Source: Prorocentrum cordatum
Lineage: Eukaryota > Sar > Dinophyceae > Prorocentrales > Prorocentraceae
Length of the DNA: 64,000 bases
Direction of reading: 5' to 3'
Assembly (NCBI GenBank): GCA_963575745.1
Contig: CAUYUJ010017920.1
Coordinates: 1 to 64,000 of the forward strand
Part shown: positions 21,395-30,603 of the stretch, piece after piece
Layout of the letters: each line of letters opens with the position of its first letter
How positions within the stretch are numbered: position 1 is the stretch's first letter
Translations under genes and position numbers: made by a program
The notes under the pieces: model-generated
Seen by the model: only the letters and a program-made list of their open reading frames with translations
Database searches by the model: none
Told to the model about the DNA's origin: nothing

Positions 21395-21765
21395 CCACAT
21401 CCCGGCAGTGCGCCGGCACATGTGGACCACGATTGACTGCGCCCAGGGCCGTTGGGCCCGGAGGCGCCCCTCCCGCAGGCCGCGACGCAGGGCAGGAACG
21501 GGCCTGCTGCCAGAGACCATCCTCCTCGCACCTGATCCCCACGAGTGCGATGCCGCTTCAAAGCGTGAGCCAGCAGAGCGCGCCAACGAGAGCCCCATCT
21601 ATGATTGGACATCCAAGTGACATGGTAACAGCTGCACGCCGAGAACACCTGCGCGAAGGGGGTGCAGCTAACCGCCGCGAGACACACTCTCTGCAGGGCA
21701 GCGACGGGCCAGCTGCCAGGGACCGCCCTCCACGCACCTGATCCCCGCGTGTGCGATGCCACGAG
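21395..21765 (+). repeat. Two-copy ~75-bp duplication
   Basis: 21481-21556 and 21692-21762 share GCAGGGCA, GGGCC-GCTGCCAG, GACC-CC and GCACCTGATCCCC-CG-GTGCG. CCCGGCAGTGCGCCGGCACA at about 21402 also matches the 337-bp repeat upstream. Confidence 0.6.
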
Positions 21766-21778
21766 GGGGGTGGCAAGG

Positions 21779-22552
21779 CTACTGTGGGGAGACGGCCCAC
21801 CATTGTTTTTTGCGCTTCTTGGGGGCCTGGTTGTTCGGGTGGCCCTTTGCCGCGTGGCGATCACTGCTCACTCCGCCGCTCCGACCCAGGTGCCGCTGCC
21901 ACGGCCAAGTCCAATCGACGTCGAGGCCCAGCGCGTCGCTGAGGACCCGTACGTCGCACTTGTGGCTGCGGAAGGATCCCAAGAAGACGTGGCAGGTTTG
22001 CGGGTCGTGCCGAAGCGGGTCGAGTGCGCCCTTGCTGCCGGGCACGGACTGCCGCTTGGCGAAAGCGTGCCAGGTGCCAGTGAACATTGGCCCCAGTGTG
22101 ACTTGGAGTCGTCTTATCGTGTCGCCGGGTGTCTCCCCGGGGAGGTCCCACTGGATGTTGTCGATTCCTGTTTTGTACAGCTGTTGTCCCGTGCCGGGGT
22201 CCTTGGGCTCTGGCCATTGGCGCGGGTCGGGCCTTTGGTGCCGCCGTGCATCCTGTCTGGAGGGCTCGCGATCTGCACGCAACAGCTCTGGCTGCACGCC
22301 TGGCGGGGCTTTGCGGGGAAATCCCGGCCGCACGGTTGGCCGCCAGGCGGGGGTCGGATCGCGTCTGGCGGCCAGGGCAGACGCGGCCTTGTGGCACGTG
22401 GGGAAGGGCCCCTGTCGCTGGCGTTCGCCTTCGTGCCTGTGCCCGCCGTCGCTCCCAGGTGCGTCCTCTTTGGACAGCGCGGGACTCTCTCCGGTCTCTG
22501 GGGCACCGCTGGTTGTGCCAGGCGCGTGCACGCTCGGCGGCACGGTTTCCAT
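21779..22552 (-). CDS. Hypothetical ORF of unknown function
   Basis: A 257-codon minus-strand ORF without simple-sequence bias. Its middle and C-terminal parts have mixed composition (YKTGIDNIQWDLPGETP, FTGTWHAFAKRQSVPG, CHVFLGSFRSHKCDV) and a basic end (APKKRKKQWW). I recognise no family. The N-terminal third is Pro/Arg-rich and another frame is also open there, so it could be an exon of a longer gene or a decayed element. Confidence 0.2.
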   Translation of the reverse strand: METVPPSVHAPGTTSGAPETGESPALSKEDAPGSDGGHRHEGERQRQGPFPTCHKAASALAARRDPTPAWRPTVRPGFPRKAPPGVQPELLRADREPSRQDARRHQRPDPRQWPEPKDPGTGQQLYKTGIDNIQWDLPGETPGDTIRRLQVTLGPMFTGTWHAFAKRQSVPGSKGALDPLRHDPQTCHVFLGSFRSHKCDVRVLSDALGLDVDWTWPWQRHLGRSGGVSSDRHAAKGHPNNQAPKKRKKQWWAVSPQ

Positions 22553-22739
22553 AGCTGGGGCGCGAGCTGCTTTGCCAGTGGTGCCGTGGACGCCTGGCGA
22601 GGGCGCCTGGGTCTCGCCGTCCGCAAGGAGCTCACTGACAGGGGAAGGGGGGCGAATAGGCGCGAAGAGGTTTCTCCCGACGAGCCAGCGGAAGCGTCAA
22701 GATGTTGATTCGCGAAACGAAGAAGCGTCAAGAATTTGA

Positions 22740-23292
22740 TGTCGCTGGACCTCTGAGTTCCTTGATATGCACTGCACTTCGGTCGTGTTGTGAGCGTGTT
22801 CTTATTCGGCGATTCGGTTTTGGGCGGAAAAGGGGGGAGGGAGAGGGGTCTGGCTCCGGACCTCTACTTAGTGCGACTGTTTGTAACAACAGTGCGTCCT
22901 ATGGGGGAGGCTCCACCTGCCTGAAAATGGCGCCAAAAATAACCAAGATCTACTCCATGGGGGGGAAGGGAGGTTGCGAGGGTCCGCGCCGATCGGCCAA
23001 ACAATGAATAAGAAAATGATCACGTTCTCGGCGCTGTCTGGAAAGAAACGCCGACGGCTGTGCGCTCGCAGGAGCATCATAGGTGCCGCAGCAGTGCGCG
23101 TGCATGCGTGTCCCGCCCCGATGCTCTGCCACAAAAATGCGGCCGCATTCCCTTTGCCGCCGAAGAACCCTCCCGCCGGAGCAAGTCACACAACTGCAGC
23201 CTACAGCAATCGTGCTGTCAGGAGGAACGCTAAATAAGGACCGACGGGGTCTCCAGCTACAGCGATCCTCGGCCACGAGCAGGTTCGCCGAC
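22740..23292. other. Unassigned intergenic sequence
   Basis: No repeat or coding feature was recognised. A short G-rich stretch lies near 22835-22850. Confidence 0.4.
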
Positions 23293-23299
23293 CTATATA

Positions 23300-23331
<32 letters not shown>

Positions 23332-23367
23332 CATATCTATATATGTATATATATATATATATATATG
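23293..23367 (+). repeat. (TA)n microsatellite
   Basis: A TA repeat with occasional C, followed by GTGTGTG. Confidence 0.95.
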
Positions 23368-23639
23368 TGTGTGTGCAAGGAGCGGCCCGAGAGCCCCCTT
23401 CTGAGCTAAGAGTTGTCCTTATTTCAGCGTCTCGACTGGAAGCACTCACAGCACCCAAGTTCAAACATTTGTGGCGACGTTGGGCAACACGAGGTCCCGT
23501 TCCTCCACGTCGCCTCCCTCCTCCACTGACCTCGGCCAGGGGCCTCCGAGAAGGCCGCTGTCTGCGGGGTCTCTGCGCTTCACCTCGCCCGCGTCTGTGC
23601 TGACAAGCACGCGCCCCGTCGTGCAGCCCTCGTGCGACA

Positions 23640-23868
23640 GGAGAGGAGGAAGGGGGGAGGGAGATGAGGAAGAAGAGGAGGAGGAGGAGGAGGAGGAGGA
23701 GGGGGAGGAGGAGTAAGAGGAGGAGGGGGAGGAGGAGGAGGGGGAGGAGGGGGGAGGGGAGAGGAGAAGGAGGAGGAGGAGGAGGAGGAGGAGGGAGAGG
23801 AGGAGGAGGAGGAGGAGGAGGAGGAGGGAGAGGAGGAGGAGGACGAGGAGGAGGAGGAGGAGGAGGAG
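23640..23868 (+). repeat. (GAG)n microsatellite
   Basis: A polypurine GAG array with GGGGGAGG interruptions, flanked by mixed sequence. Confidence 0.95.
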
Positions 23869-24008
23869 CGAGCCTCGAGTCTGCAGGTGAACCGCTAGCA
23901 GACTGACATAACATGAGGAAATTCGGGTTCGATCAAACACCGAGCCCGAACGAATATGCAGGCGACGCCCTGGGCCTGAAGGGCATACAAAGCCAGGGCG
24001 CCGCGAGA

Positions 24009-25009
24009 TCAGTCAGAGCTGCCCGAGTCATCCCCAGCCCCAACGCCTCCCCCCGCCCCCCCAAAGACGCACGCCGCCTCCTCACTGCGCAGGGCGGCCG
24101 CGACGAGCACCCGCACCGTGGCGCACGGGCTGGGAGGCTGGACGGCGGGGGTGGGGGGGGGAAGCAGGTTAGCCCCAGGCTGGGGGTGTCTGCTTCGGGC
24201 AGCCATGGCCAGCCTTCTGAGGTGCACTCGGCGGGCCGACTTGACCTGCGACACTCCTCTGCACGCTTGCTTGCGTCCACGACAACGGCCATCAGGAAGG
24301 ATCAAACAATACGCGCGCAGCTGGCAAATGATTGCACGCCCATATCTCTCAGGGCGGTGCTGGAATTCGCGAAGCCGACCCCGATCCGAGAGAGGCAAGG
24401 TGAGAGGACCCCATTGAGCCCCCGATGAGGAGGGAGAGAGGTGGGCCCCAGGGTCAGCAGACTCGGCCTGAAACCCAACGCGCCCAAGACCTGGGTCAGG
24501 CAACGCGCTCCCATCAGCGTCCCCAGGCACCACGCACAGGTGAGGAGAGTGGGAGATCGGCCCCAGGGCCGCAGAGGCAGCGGCAAGGGCAACCCGAACC
24601 GAGGCGTCGCCTGGGCTAGATTCAACCTGCTGGCAGATCTCGCGGGCCTTCCCGGCCCGAATGGGATCAGGCTGGCACCTCCTGCTAGCACCAATGCGGA
24701 TCCCTTTAAGCGTGAGCTCTGAACAGGCTGAGACATTGCAATCTCGGCAGTTCCATTCCTTCTTGGCGGGGATGTAGGCCAGATCATGTTCAACCAAAGT
24801 GGCAGCTGGCTTCGCCACCACTGGCTTTGGCGGAGCAGGAGGGGCCTCAATAGCTTGGCCCGCAATCCCGAAAGCTTGGACGGCCCTGGAGAGAAAATCC
24901 CAGATCTTCTTCATCTCAGAGATGTTGGCACACCCAGACGCAACAGCAACATCTGGCACCTTATCATAGCCGAGCCGACGCGAGCGAAAAAATCAGCCCA
25001 GATATTGCC
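24009..25009 (-). pseudogene. Non-LTR retrotransposon C-terminal part (RNase H end and zinc finger), decayed
   Basis: Just downstream of the RNase H ORF, another frame reads GNIWADFFARVGSAMIRCQ (about 24940-25000), the terminal RNase H block with its last Asp. A third frame then opens as 24009-24959, with EHDLAYIPAKKEWNCRDCNV near its start. That is the CxxC-containing region which follows RNase H in these elements. The rest is Pro/Ala-rich without a recognised domain. Two frame changes within 60 bp show it is inactive. Confidence 0.55.
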
Positions 25010-25012
25010 ACG

Positions 25013-25560
25013 CTAGTCTAGGATTTCTCGCTGGGAGAGGTGGATCACATGTTCGAGATCGCGGCGGGCGGGCACCCACGTCAGCAGGGGCCCATGTTGG
25101 CCCTCCGCGCGCGCAAGTATCTCACGCCATATGTCCGCACGCAAGGAATGGGCACCCGCCAGAGGCGCATCCCAACAGGCTCCGTCCTTGACACAAGAGA
25201 GGTGATGACTGCACACCTCGACGCCTGGGGGTGCAATGTTGATCGCCCACAAACCAGCGTAGCGCTCGGCACGAGGCGCCGTCTGGCGCCCAGGGAGGGG
25301 CCCGAACAAGGCCCTGACGGGAACCCCACTGGGCCCGACCTCCACGACAGACCATCCACACCTTCTAAGTTCGGAACTGGCGCTGGCCAGTCCCGAGCCG
25401 TCGGTATAGACGCGCTGCCCCCACTCATAGTGCGTTGCACCCCACTGGAGCACAGGGCATTCTGGGACTGGGGGCAGACTGAGAGGGCAAAAGGGGAGCC
25501 CATAGGCCAGCTCCAAAGTGTCCTAGTCGGCCGAGAGATTCTGGTACCCTTCCTCTCTTA
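25013..25560 (-). pseudogene. RNase H domain of the decayed non-LTR retrotransposon
   Basis: The 167-codon frame contains VYTDGSGLAS (first catalytic Asp), TAPRAERYAGLWAI (Glu), HHLSCVKDGA (Asp) and LLTWVPARRDLEHV. Functional enzymes usually have His in W-x-PAH-x-D; here it is Arg (PARRD). The frame stays open upstream apart from a TAG at about 25523-25525, and it ends before the terminal GN-x-WAD block, which sits in another frame. Minus orientation, same domain order as the intact element at 30.6-33.3 kb. Confidence 0.7.
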
Positions 25561-25619
25561 AAGCCGCCCGATGCTCCAAGACATCGTCGGGGAAAGTCTC
25601 TATTTCGAGATCGTCTGAG

Positions 25620-25991
25620 GGGTTAATCAAGAGGGCAATCATACTGGTGACCGAGCGTGCCATTCACAGCTGAGCAGAAATCACATTCTGGCACGGCGCG
25701 CAGCTTGGCGAGGTGCTTCCTCGCGGGCGCCCAGCAGCCTGCACCCAGCCGCAGTCGAGCGTAGCCACGTCGAACTAGGTCACGGATACTCAGGATGCTG
25801 ATCCGCAGGGCCCTGCGCCAAATCTGCTCATGTCCACAGGCCTCTGGAATATGCTTCAGGATGCGCGCCATCTGCCACCTGCCCACACCATCGATGCTCT
25901 TCTCGCTACGGCGAGCTTCCGCCAGGCACGGGTCTTCCCCGACCTCGAGCCGAGGAGCGGCCCGAAAACCGCGGCCCCATCCCGAGCCCAA
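25620..25991 (-). pseudogene. CCHC-type knuckle region preceding RNase H
   Basis: The frame ends with CDFCSAVNGTLGHQYDCPLD. The C-x2-C-(x)-GT-x2-H-x4-C pattern is equivalent to CRLCSAEPGTQKHRLFGC in the intact LINE. Upstream residues (KHIPEACGHEQIWRRALR) have the mixed composition of the connection domain. TAA at 25620-25622 then interrupts it, and the RNase H frame is shifted by one base. No RT motif was found beyond 26.0 kb, so the element is 5' truncated or replaced by the TIR element at 26004. Confidence 0.6.
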
Positions 25992-26003
25992 GGCTCATGT
26001 TTG

Positions 26004-26256
26004 CGGGTGACCCAGAAGGGGGTCCAGCTGAAAGGGGATGGTGCAATAGATTTGGGGCAATTGGATTGCAAACGTACTGCGCCGGAGAATTGTATTGCAT
26101 TGAATTGCGACAAGTGTACGGCACGCGGCAATCCAGCAATACATTTGCGCCCCAGAACGTATTGCACGCCCCAAATGTATTGCAACCCCACAAACCTATT
26201 GCACCAAATCTATTGCACCACCCCCTTGTCGCTGGACCCCATTTTGGGTCAACCCG
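26004..26256. mobile_element. TIR element rich in ATTGCA motifs (MITE-like), family 3
   Basis: A 253-bp inverted-repeat structure. The left end reads CGGGTGACCCAGAAGGGGGT then CCAGCTGAAAGGGGATGG and TGCAATAGATTTGG. The right end, reverse complemented, reads CGGGTTGACCCAAAATGGGG then TCCAGCGACAAGGGGGTGG and TGCAATAGATTTGG. The arms are about 52 bp with few mismatches. The centre contains about ten ATTGCA/TGCAAT motifs. No ORF, and no other copy in this window. Confidence 0.75.
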
Positions 26257-26478
26257 AATGCTCCCATCGCACTTATGGATCACATTCCAGAAATAATTTC
26301 GAGCACCCGGAAAAGTGTCGAAACGGTGTCGAAACGGTGTCGAACGAGTGTCCCAGGGCCCGACACGTGAAAACCCTCTCAAGTTTCGGTACCTTCTTGG
26401 TGCTAGAAATTTCTGAAGATCGAGGCTAAACTATTTTGGAACATCATAGCCCAAGGCAATCTTTATTTCAGCGTATCC
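26257..26478. other. Spacer with short tandem GTGTCGAAACG
   Basis: GTGTCGAAACG is repeated twice, followed by GTGTCGAACGA (26316-26350). No gene. Confidence 0.5.
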
Positions 26479-26674
26479 AGGGGAACGAACAATGACATAA
26501 ACATACAATCTCGGAGGTCCGCGCGGAATTCTCGGATCCACGCTGGGGCCCCCTGGCGACGCCTCCGGCGCCGCCCCTGGCGCGCTCCGCGCGCCAGTGA
26601 GGGGGGTCCAGCGCGAATCCAAGAAATCCGTGCGGACCTGGGGATTTCTATGTTGGTGTCAGTTTTAGTTCCCC
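26479..26674 (-). mobile_element. Introner-like/MITE element, family 1, copy 2
   Basis: 196 bp. It begins AGGGGAACGAACAATGACAT and ends TGTCAGTTTTAGTTCCCC. TIR sequence TCGGAGGTCCGCGCGGA pairs with TCCGTGCGGACCTGGGGA. The double-palindrome core is in the same orientation as copy 1. GTAT occurs just outside both ends (26473-26476 and 26677-26680), a possible 4-bp target duplication if the ends are taken two bases further out. Confidence 0.85.
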
Positions 26675-26705
26675 GAGTATTGACTGTATATGAAGATGTG
26701 CACGT

Positions 26706-26893
26706 GAGTCCGAAGAAGTAGGCAAAAACATGAAGTAGGAGGGCGGACAAAGTAGATTGGGCCCAGGCCCTCCAAGAGGCAGAACAAGATATAGCAAAGG
26801 CATCTCGGCTCTTGAAATAGGAATGCGTCTGAAGTAGACTGGGATCGGGGAATCCCGAAAAACGACCTACCTTTAGGTCGGGCATGTCGCCCT
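26706..26893 (+). repeat. Dispersed repeat family 5, copy 2 (uninterrupted)
   Basis: GAGTCCGAAGAAGTAGGC, AACATGAAGTAGGAGGGCG, AAGTAGATTGGGCCCAGG, then CTGAAGTAGACTGGGATCGG and GGAATCCCGAAAAACGACC. Same order as 12798-12985. Confidence 0.8.
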
Positions 26894-27247
26894 ACAGGCG
26901 GATTTGGAGTGAAGAATGACACATATTCCAAAAAATGCACCAAAATAAATGAAGAATGTTAAAAAATTCGTCCCCACATTAATTTTAGCTATTTTTGAAT
27001 ACTCCTCCTGTAGAGGGACATGCCCGACTCAACCCGAACAATCATTTGAGAACCCCCCCGGGGTGATTTCAGCACCGCAATTTCGTTCAATATTCCACGG
27101 GGGCATTTACGCGGAGTGATATCTTTAGCACCGCGCGCGAACAACAAGACAAAATCCAAATCGGTGGCGGCCCATATGGGGCCAAGAAAGGCATTCGCAG
27201 GGAATGTCAAGGATGTTGCTAAGATCCCTGTGGTTTCCTAGGGAATG
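26894..27247. other. Locally AT-richer intergenic sequence
   Basis: Between about 26925 and 27005 the DNA turns AT-rich (AAAATTCG, TTAATTTTAGC). A minus ORF of 73 codons lies here with no recognised domain. Confidence 0.4.
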
Positions 27248-27328
27248 TCAGGAGTGTGGCTCAGCAGTGCTTAGTAGAGCTTAGTAGGGCCCAGAAGTGC
27301 TTAGCAAAGCTTTGCAAGGCCCCGAGTG
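27248..27328 (+). repeat. Short tandem repeat GTGCTTAGYARAGC
   Basis: CAGTGCTTAGTAGAGCTTAG, TAGGGCCCAGAAGTGCTTAG and CAAAGCTTTGCAAGGCCCC are successive variants of a ~25-bp unit. Confidence 0.6.
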
Positions 27329-27349
27329 CCCTCTGGAGGCAGTGCCGAA

Positions 27350-27379
27350 ATAACGCTTCCAGGGTGCCGGAAGCGTTAT
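27350..27379. other. Perfect 11-bp hairpin
   Basis: ATAACGCTTCC (27350-27360) and GGAAGCGTTAT (27369-27379) are exact inverse complements around an 8-base loop. Function unknown; it could be a fossil TIR footprint. Confidence 0.8.
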
Positions 27380-27862
27380 CGTTTCACCGGAAGGGGGGGT
27401 CTCAAATGCTTCTCGGGGGTAAACCTACCTTCAACGACTGGCGCATGTGTCTGAGCTCGCGCGCGGCAACGGGAGGCCTCTTCCTGTGCACAAGCACCCT
27501 CACAAACACTGCACGCGCCCTGCGCACTGCTGGCTTTTCTTCCCCGGCGGTACCCCACCTCGGCCTGCACGACTTTCCTCGCGCAGGGTTCCGGGACGTT
27601 GTGAAACTCGCGCGCGACTCCGCTGGCCTTCGCCGGGCGCTCGCCAGCCCTCGCCAATCTCCGTGGCCCGCTGGCACCACTGGTTCGCCACTCCGGCTCC
27701 ACGGAAACCGCTGCACCCAAGACCCCTCAAGCGGAGGCACCTGTGCAAGACGCGTGCCATCCTCAGCGACCGCCCTCCAGAACAGCCAGGCACGGCTCTC
27801 GCACACAAACCACGTTGGGAAGGCCACTGGGAGGAGGAGATGCGATGGACCAGGGCACAGAT

Positions 27863-28000
27863 AGAAGAAGAACAAGCGCCATAAACACAATCAACTTTTG
27901 GCGCTCCGCGCAGATTTCTTGGATCTGCGCTGGACCCCCCTCCCTGGCGCGCGGAGCGCGCCAGGGGCGGCGCCGGAGGCGCCGCCGGGGGGGCCATGTG
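27863..28000 (+). mobile_element. Introner-like/MITE element, family 1, copy 3 (3' truncated)
   Basis: Its left end, AGAAGAAGAACAAGCGCCAT then AACTTTTGGCGCTCCGCGCA, matches the ends of the copy inside the glycosyltransferase gene rather than copies 1 and 2, so this is a second subfamily. The core palindromes are complete (GGCGCGCGGAGCGCGCC, GGCGGCGCCGGAGGCGCCGC). Homology fades about 10-20 bp after the core. Confidence 0.75.
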
Positions 28001-28009
28001 CGGATTCGT

Positions 28010-28394
<385 letters not shown>

Positions 28395-28395
<1 letters not shown>

Positions 28396-28860
28396 CTCGT
28401 CTGTGAGTGAATTGCGAGGAAGTCTCAAGCGGGAGCCCCCTGCCTATGGGGCCCGCGGATCATGATACTAATCCGAGCGGGTCATCCAATTCCTGTAACT
28501 GTCGCAACTTTTGGGCTCTCGCGCTGCCGGAACGCCATTCCCAGGCCACAGTTGTGAGTGAATTGCGAGGAAGTCTCAAGCGGGAGCCCCCTCCCTATGG
28601 GGCCCGCGGATCATGTTACTAATCCGAGCGGGTCATCCAATTCCTGTAACTGTCCCCACTTTTGGGCTCTCGCGCTGCCAGAACGCCATTCCCAGGCCAC
28701 ATTTGTGAGTGAATTGCGAGGAAATCTCAAGCGGGAGCCCCCTCCCTGTGGGGCCCGCGGATCATGTTACTAATCCGAGCGGGTCATCAAAGTCCTGTAA
28801 CTGTCGCCACTTTTGGGCTCTCGCGCTTCCAGAACGCCATTCCCAGGCCACATTTTGAAT
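28395..28860 (-). repeat. ~151-bp satellite, three copies, reverse orientation
   Basis: GTGAGTGAATTGCGAGGAAG starts copies at about 28402, 28553 and 28704. Each runs through GCGGGAGCCCCCT, GGGCCCGCGGATCATG and CCGAGCGGGTCATCCAA. On minus this is the same satellite as at 45.3-47.5 and 55.2-57.5 kb. Here about 60 bp of each monomer (GGCCTGGGAATGGCG, CGCTGCCAGAACGCC) is a different sequence, related to the adjacent 72-bp repeat. Confidence 0.85.
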
Positions 28861-29000
28861 TTCTGGAGCCAACTGTAGGCCACTTCGTGTTCTTCGTGCT
28901 CCCAGAACACCACTCCCGGGCCACATTTTGAATGCCCAGAGCCAACTGTAGGCCACTTCGTGTTCTTCGTGTTTCCAGAACACCACTCCCGGGCCACTTT
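28846..29000 (-). repeat. 72-bp tandem repeat
   Basis: GGCCACATTTTGAAT recurs at about 28847, 28919 and 28991 (last variant GGCCACTTTCTGAAT). Between them are GGAGCCAACTGTAGGCCACT and TCGTGTTCTTCGTG. The last satellite monomer runs directly into it. Confidence 0.8.
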
Positions 29001-29021
29001 CTGAATGTCCGGAGCCAAAAC

Positions 29022-29198
29022 AGGAGGGCGAGGTCGGGGGCAATGTAGGGAGCGGGGGGAGGGCCCGCGCCAGGGCGAGAAGAAATATACGCAGAAGAGA
29101 CAGCCAGGACGCCTCACCAACCACGAGGACGACGGTGAGGGCTTTTTCCAGATTCGCCCAGAGGATTCTCATGCGGGGTCCTTCCGTCGGAGTAATTT
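29022..29198 (-). repeat. Satellite-associated unit (ACTCCGACGGAAGGACC), reverse copy
   Basis: The reverse complement aligns over ~180 bp with 44541-44730: ACTCCGACGGAAGGACC, AATCTGGAAA, GTCGTCCTCG, GTGAGGCG, TCTCGCCCTGG and CTCGCCCTCCTG. It lies on the same side of the satellite as at 44.5 kb. The frame is open in both copies but no protein family is recognised. Confidence 0.75.
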
Positions 29199-29349
29199 CT
29201 ATGTGTTTTTGAAAATCCGCGCGGAGCGCCCAAAGTTGCCGCACTCCTTTGGTCGCCCTGCCTCGCGCCGCGAAGCTCAGGCTCACTCGATGTCGCGGAA
29301 CGTTATGTTCTGCTCTGCGCGCCGCGGGCGGCAGAGGAACGGAGGGCGG

Positions 29350-29470
29350 GGGGGGGGGAAAGGAGGAGGAGGAGGACGAGGAGGAGGGGGGGGGGAGGAG
29401 GAGAGGAGGAGAGGAGGAGGAGGATGCGGAGGAACGGAGGGCGAGGAGGAGGAGGAAGAGGGGGAGGAAC
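29350..29470 (+). repeat. (GAG)n microsatellite
   Basis: An interrupted GAG tract with CGGAGGAACGGAGGGCG units on both sides. Confidence 0.9.
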
Positions 29471-29595
29471 GGAGGGCGGGGCGCACGGCATGCAGAGCGG
29501 TGCCAACACGTCGGCCGGCCGAAGAGCGATTGCGTATGCATAGCGCACGGCTGGCTCTGGCCGTGCGCACGGGAGCTCTGGCTCCTGATGCCACC

Positions 29596-29793
29596 CGGCG
29601 GCGAGCGAGGGGGGAAGTGAGAAGGAGAAGGCCTTCTCAGAAGGTTCGGAAGTCCCCTGGCCTTCTGAGAAGTTGCCTAAGCCTTCCCCGAAGACACACA
29701 TAACTTCTCAGAAGGCGCGAGGGCTTCTGAGAAGCCCCGCCACCTTCGCAGAAGGCCTTCTCCTTCTCGTTTGCCCCCCTCGCCCGACGCCGA
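29596..29793. mobile_element. Purine-rich TIR element, family 2, copy 3
   Basis: 198 bp: CGGCGGCGAGCGAGGGGGGA at the left, CCCCCCTCGCCCGACGCCG at the right. The interior shows GAGAAGGCCTTCTCAGAAGG, CCTTCTGAGAAG and CGAAGGTGGCGGGGCTTCTC-type inverse blocks. Confidence 0.8.
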
Positions 29794-30195
29794 ACCACGT
29801 GGACCGTTCAGTATCGAGCGATTGGCGCGTTCCGAAGGTGATCGTTCAGGGCAGACCTTGTTCGGGCCGCCAACGGCATTCAACCTTGAGCGCCCGCAGC
29901 GGCGTCGCCGCCACGTCGACGCGGTGCGACCCTGCCGTGTGCGCCATTGTGTCACCATCGAAGTTTACCTGCTCGAAGTTTGCGCTCCACACGCTCAACA
30001 ATATTGCGTGGCAGACCGTTGCCCAGACGCCAGTACTCGAATTTACATGTGTTGCCATGTGCTGATGTGCTGCATGTGGCATCGGGAGAACGGTGTACGG
30101 GCTTCGCGTGCAAGCGCCCCCCCCACACTGCAGGAACACAGTGATTGGCACCCCTGGCCTGGAGGAACCAAAAACGGTGCGAACATCAACTTGTC
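29794..30195. other. Unassigned intergenic sequence
   Basis: No gene recognised. Short ORFs only. Confidence 0.4.
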
Positions 30196-30300
30196 AAGGT
30201 CAGCAAGGGCTTCCCGGATCGGAGCTGGAACCCCCCATCCCCGGCGTGCGGAGCGACAGGGTCCCGGCGCAGATCCAAGAAATGCGCGCGGATCGCCGGC
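30196..30300 (+). mobile_element. Degenerate introner-like element, family 1 (core deleted)
   Basis: CTTCCCGGATCGGAGCTGGA, CGGCGTGCGGAGCG and GGCGCAGATCCAAGAAATGC align with the family-1 arms, but the GGCGGCGCC palindrome is missing and the termini are not recognisable. Confidence 0.5.
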
Positions 30301-30307
30301 AGCTGCT

Positions 30308-30405
30308 CCCCCTCCTCCTCCTCCTCCTCCTCCTCCTCCTCCTCCTCCTCCTCCTCCTCCTCCTCCTCCTCCTCCTCCTCCTCCTCCTCCTCCTCCTCCT
30401 CCTCA
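30308..30405 (+). repeat. (CTC)n microsatellite
   Basis: About 33 perfect triplets. On the minus strand this is a (GAG)n tract about 200 bp beyond the stop codon of the LINE ORF. Confidence 0.95.
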
Positions 30406-30603
30406 GTGTCCTCAGTGTCCTAACTAAACGTAGTCCAGCAAGACCAGCCGAACTAGCTTAACCTACTGCCGAGCAGGACCGACCTCGAAGTAGGAAGCCT
30501 ATGCCTCCTCGACCTCGGGTCCCGACGAATTCCCCCCCTCATCGGGCCCTTCGTTGGGCCCTCGGCCAAACGGGGCTCCGAAGAGGGGGAAAGGGAGCCC
30601 CCA

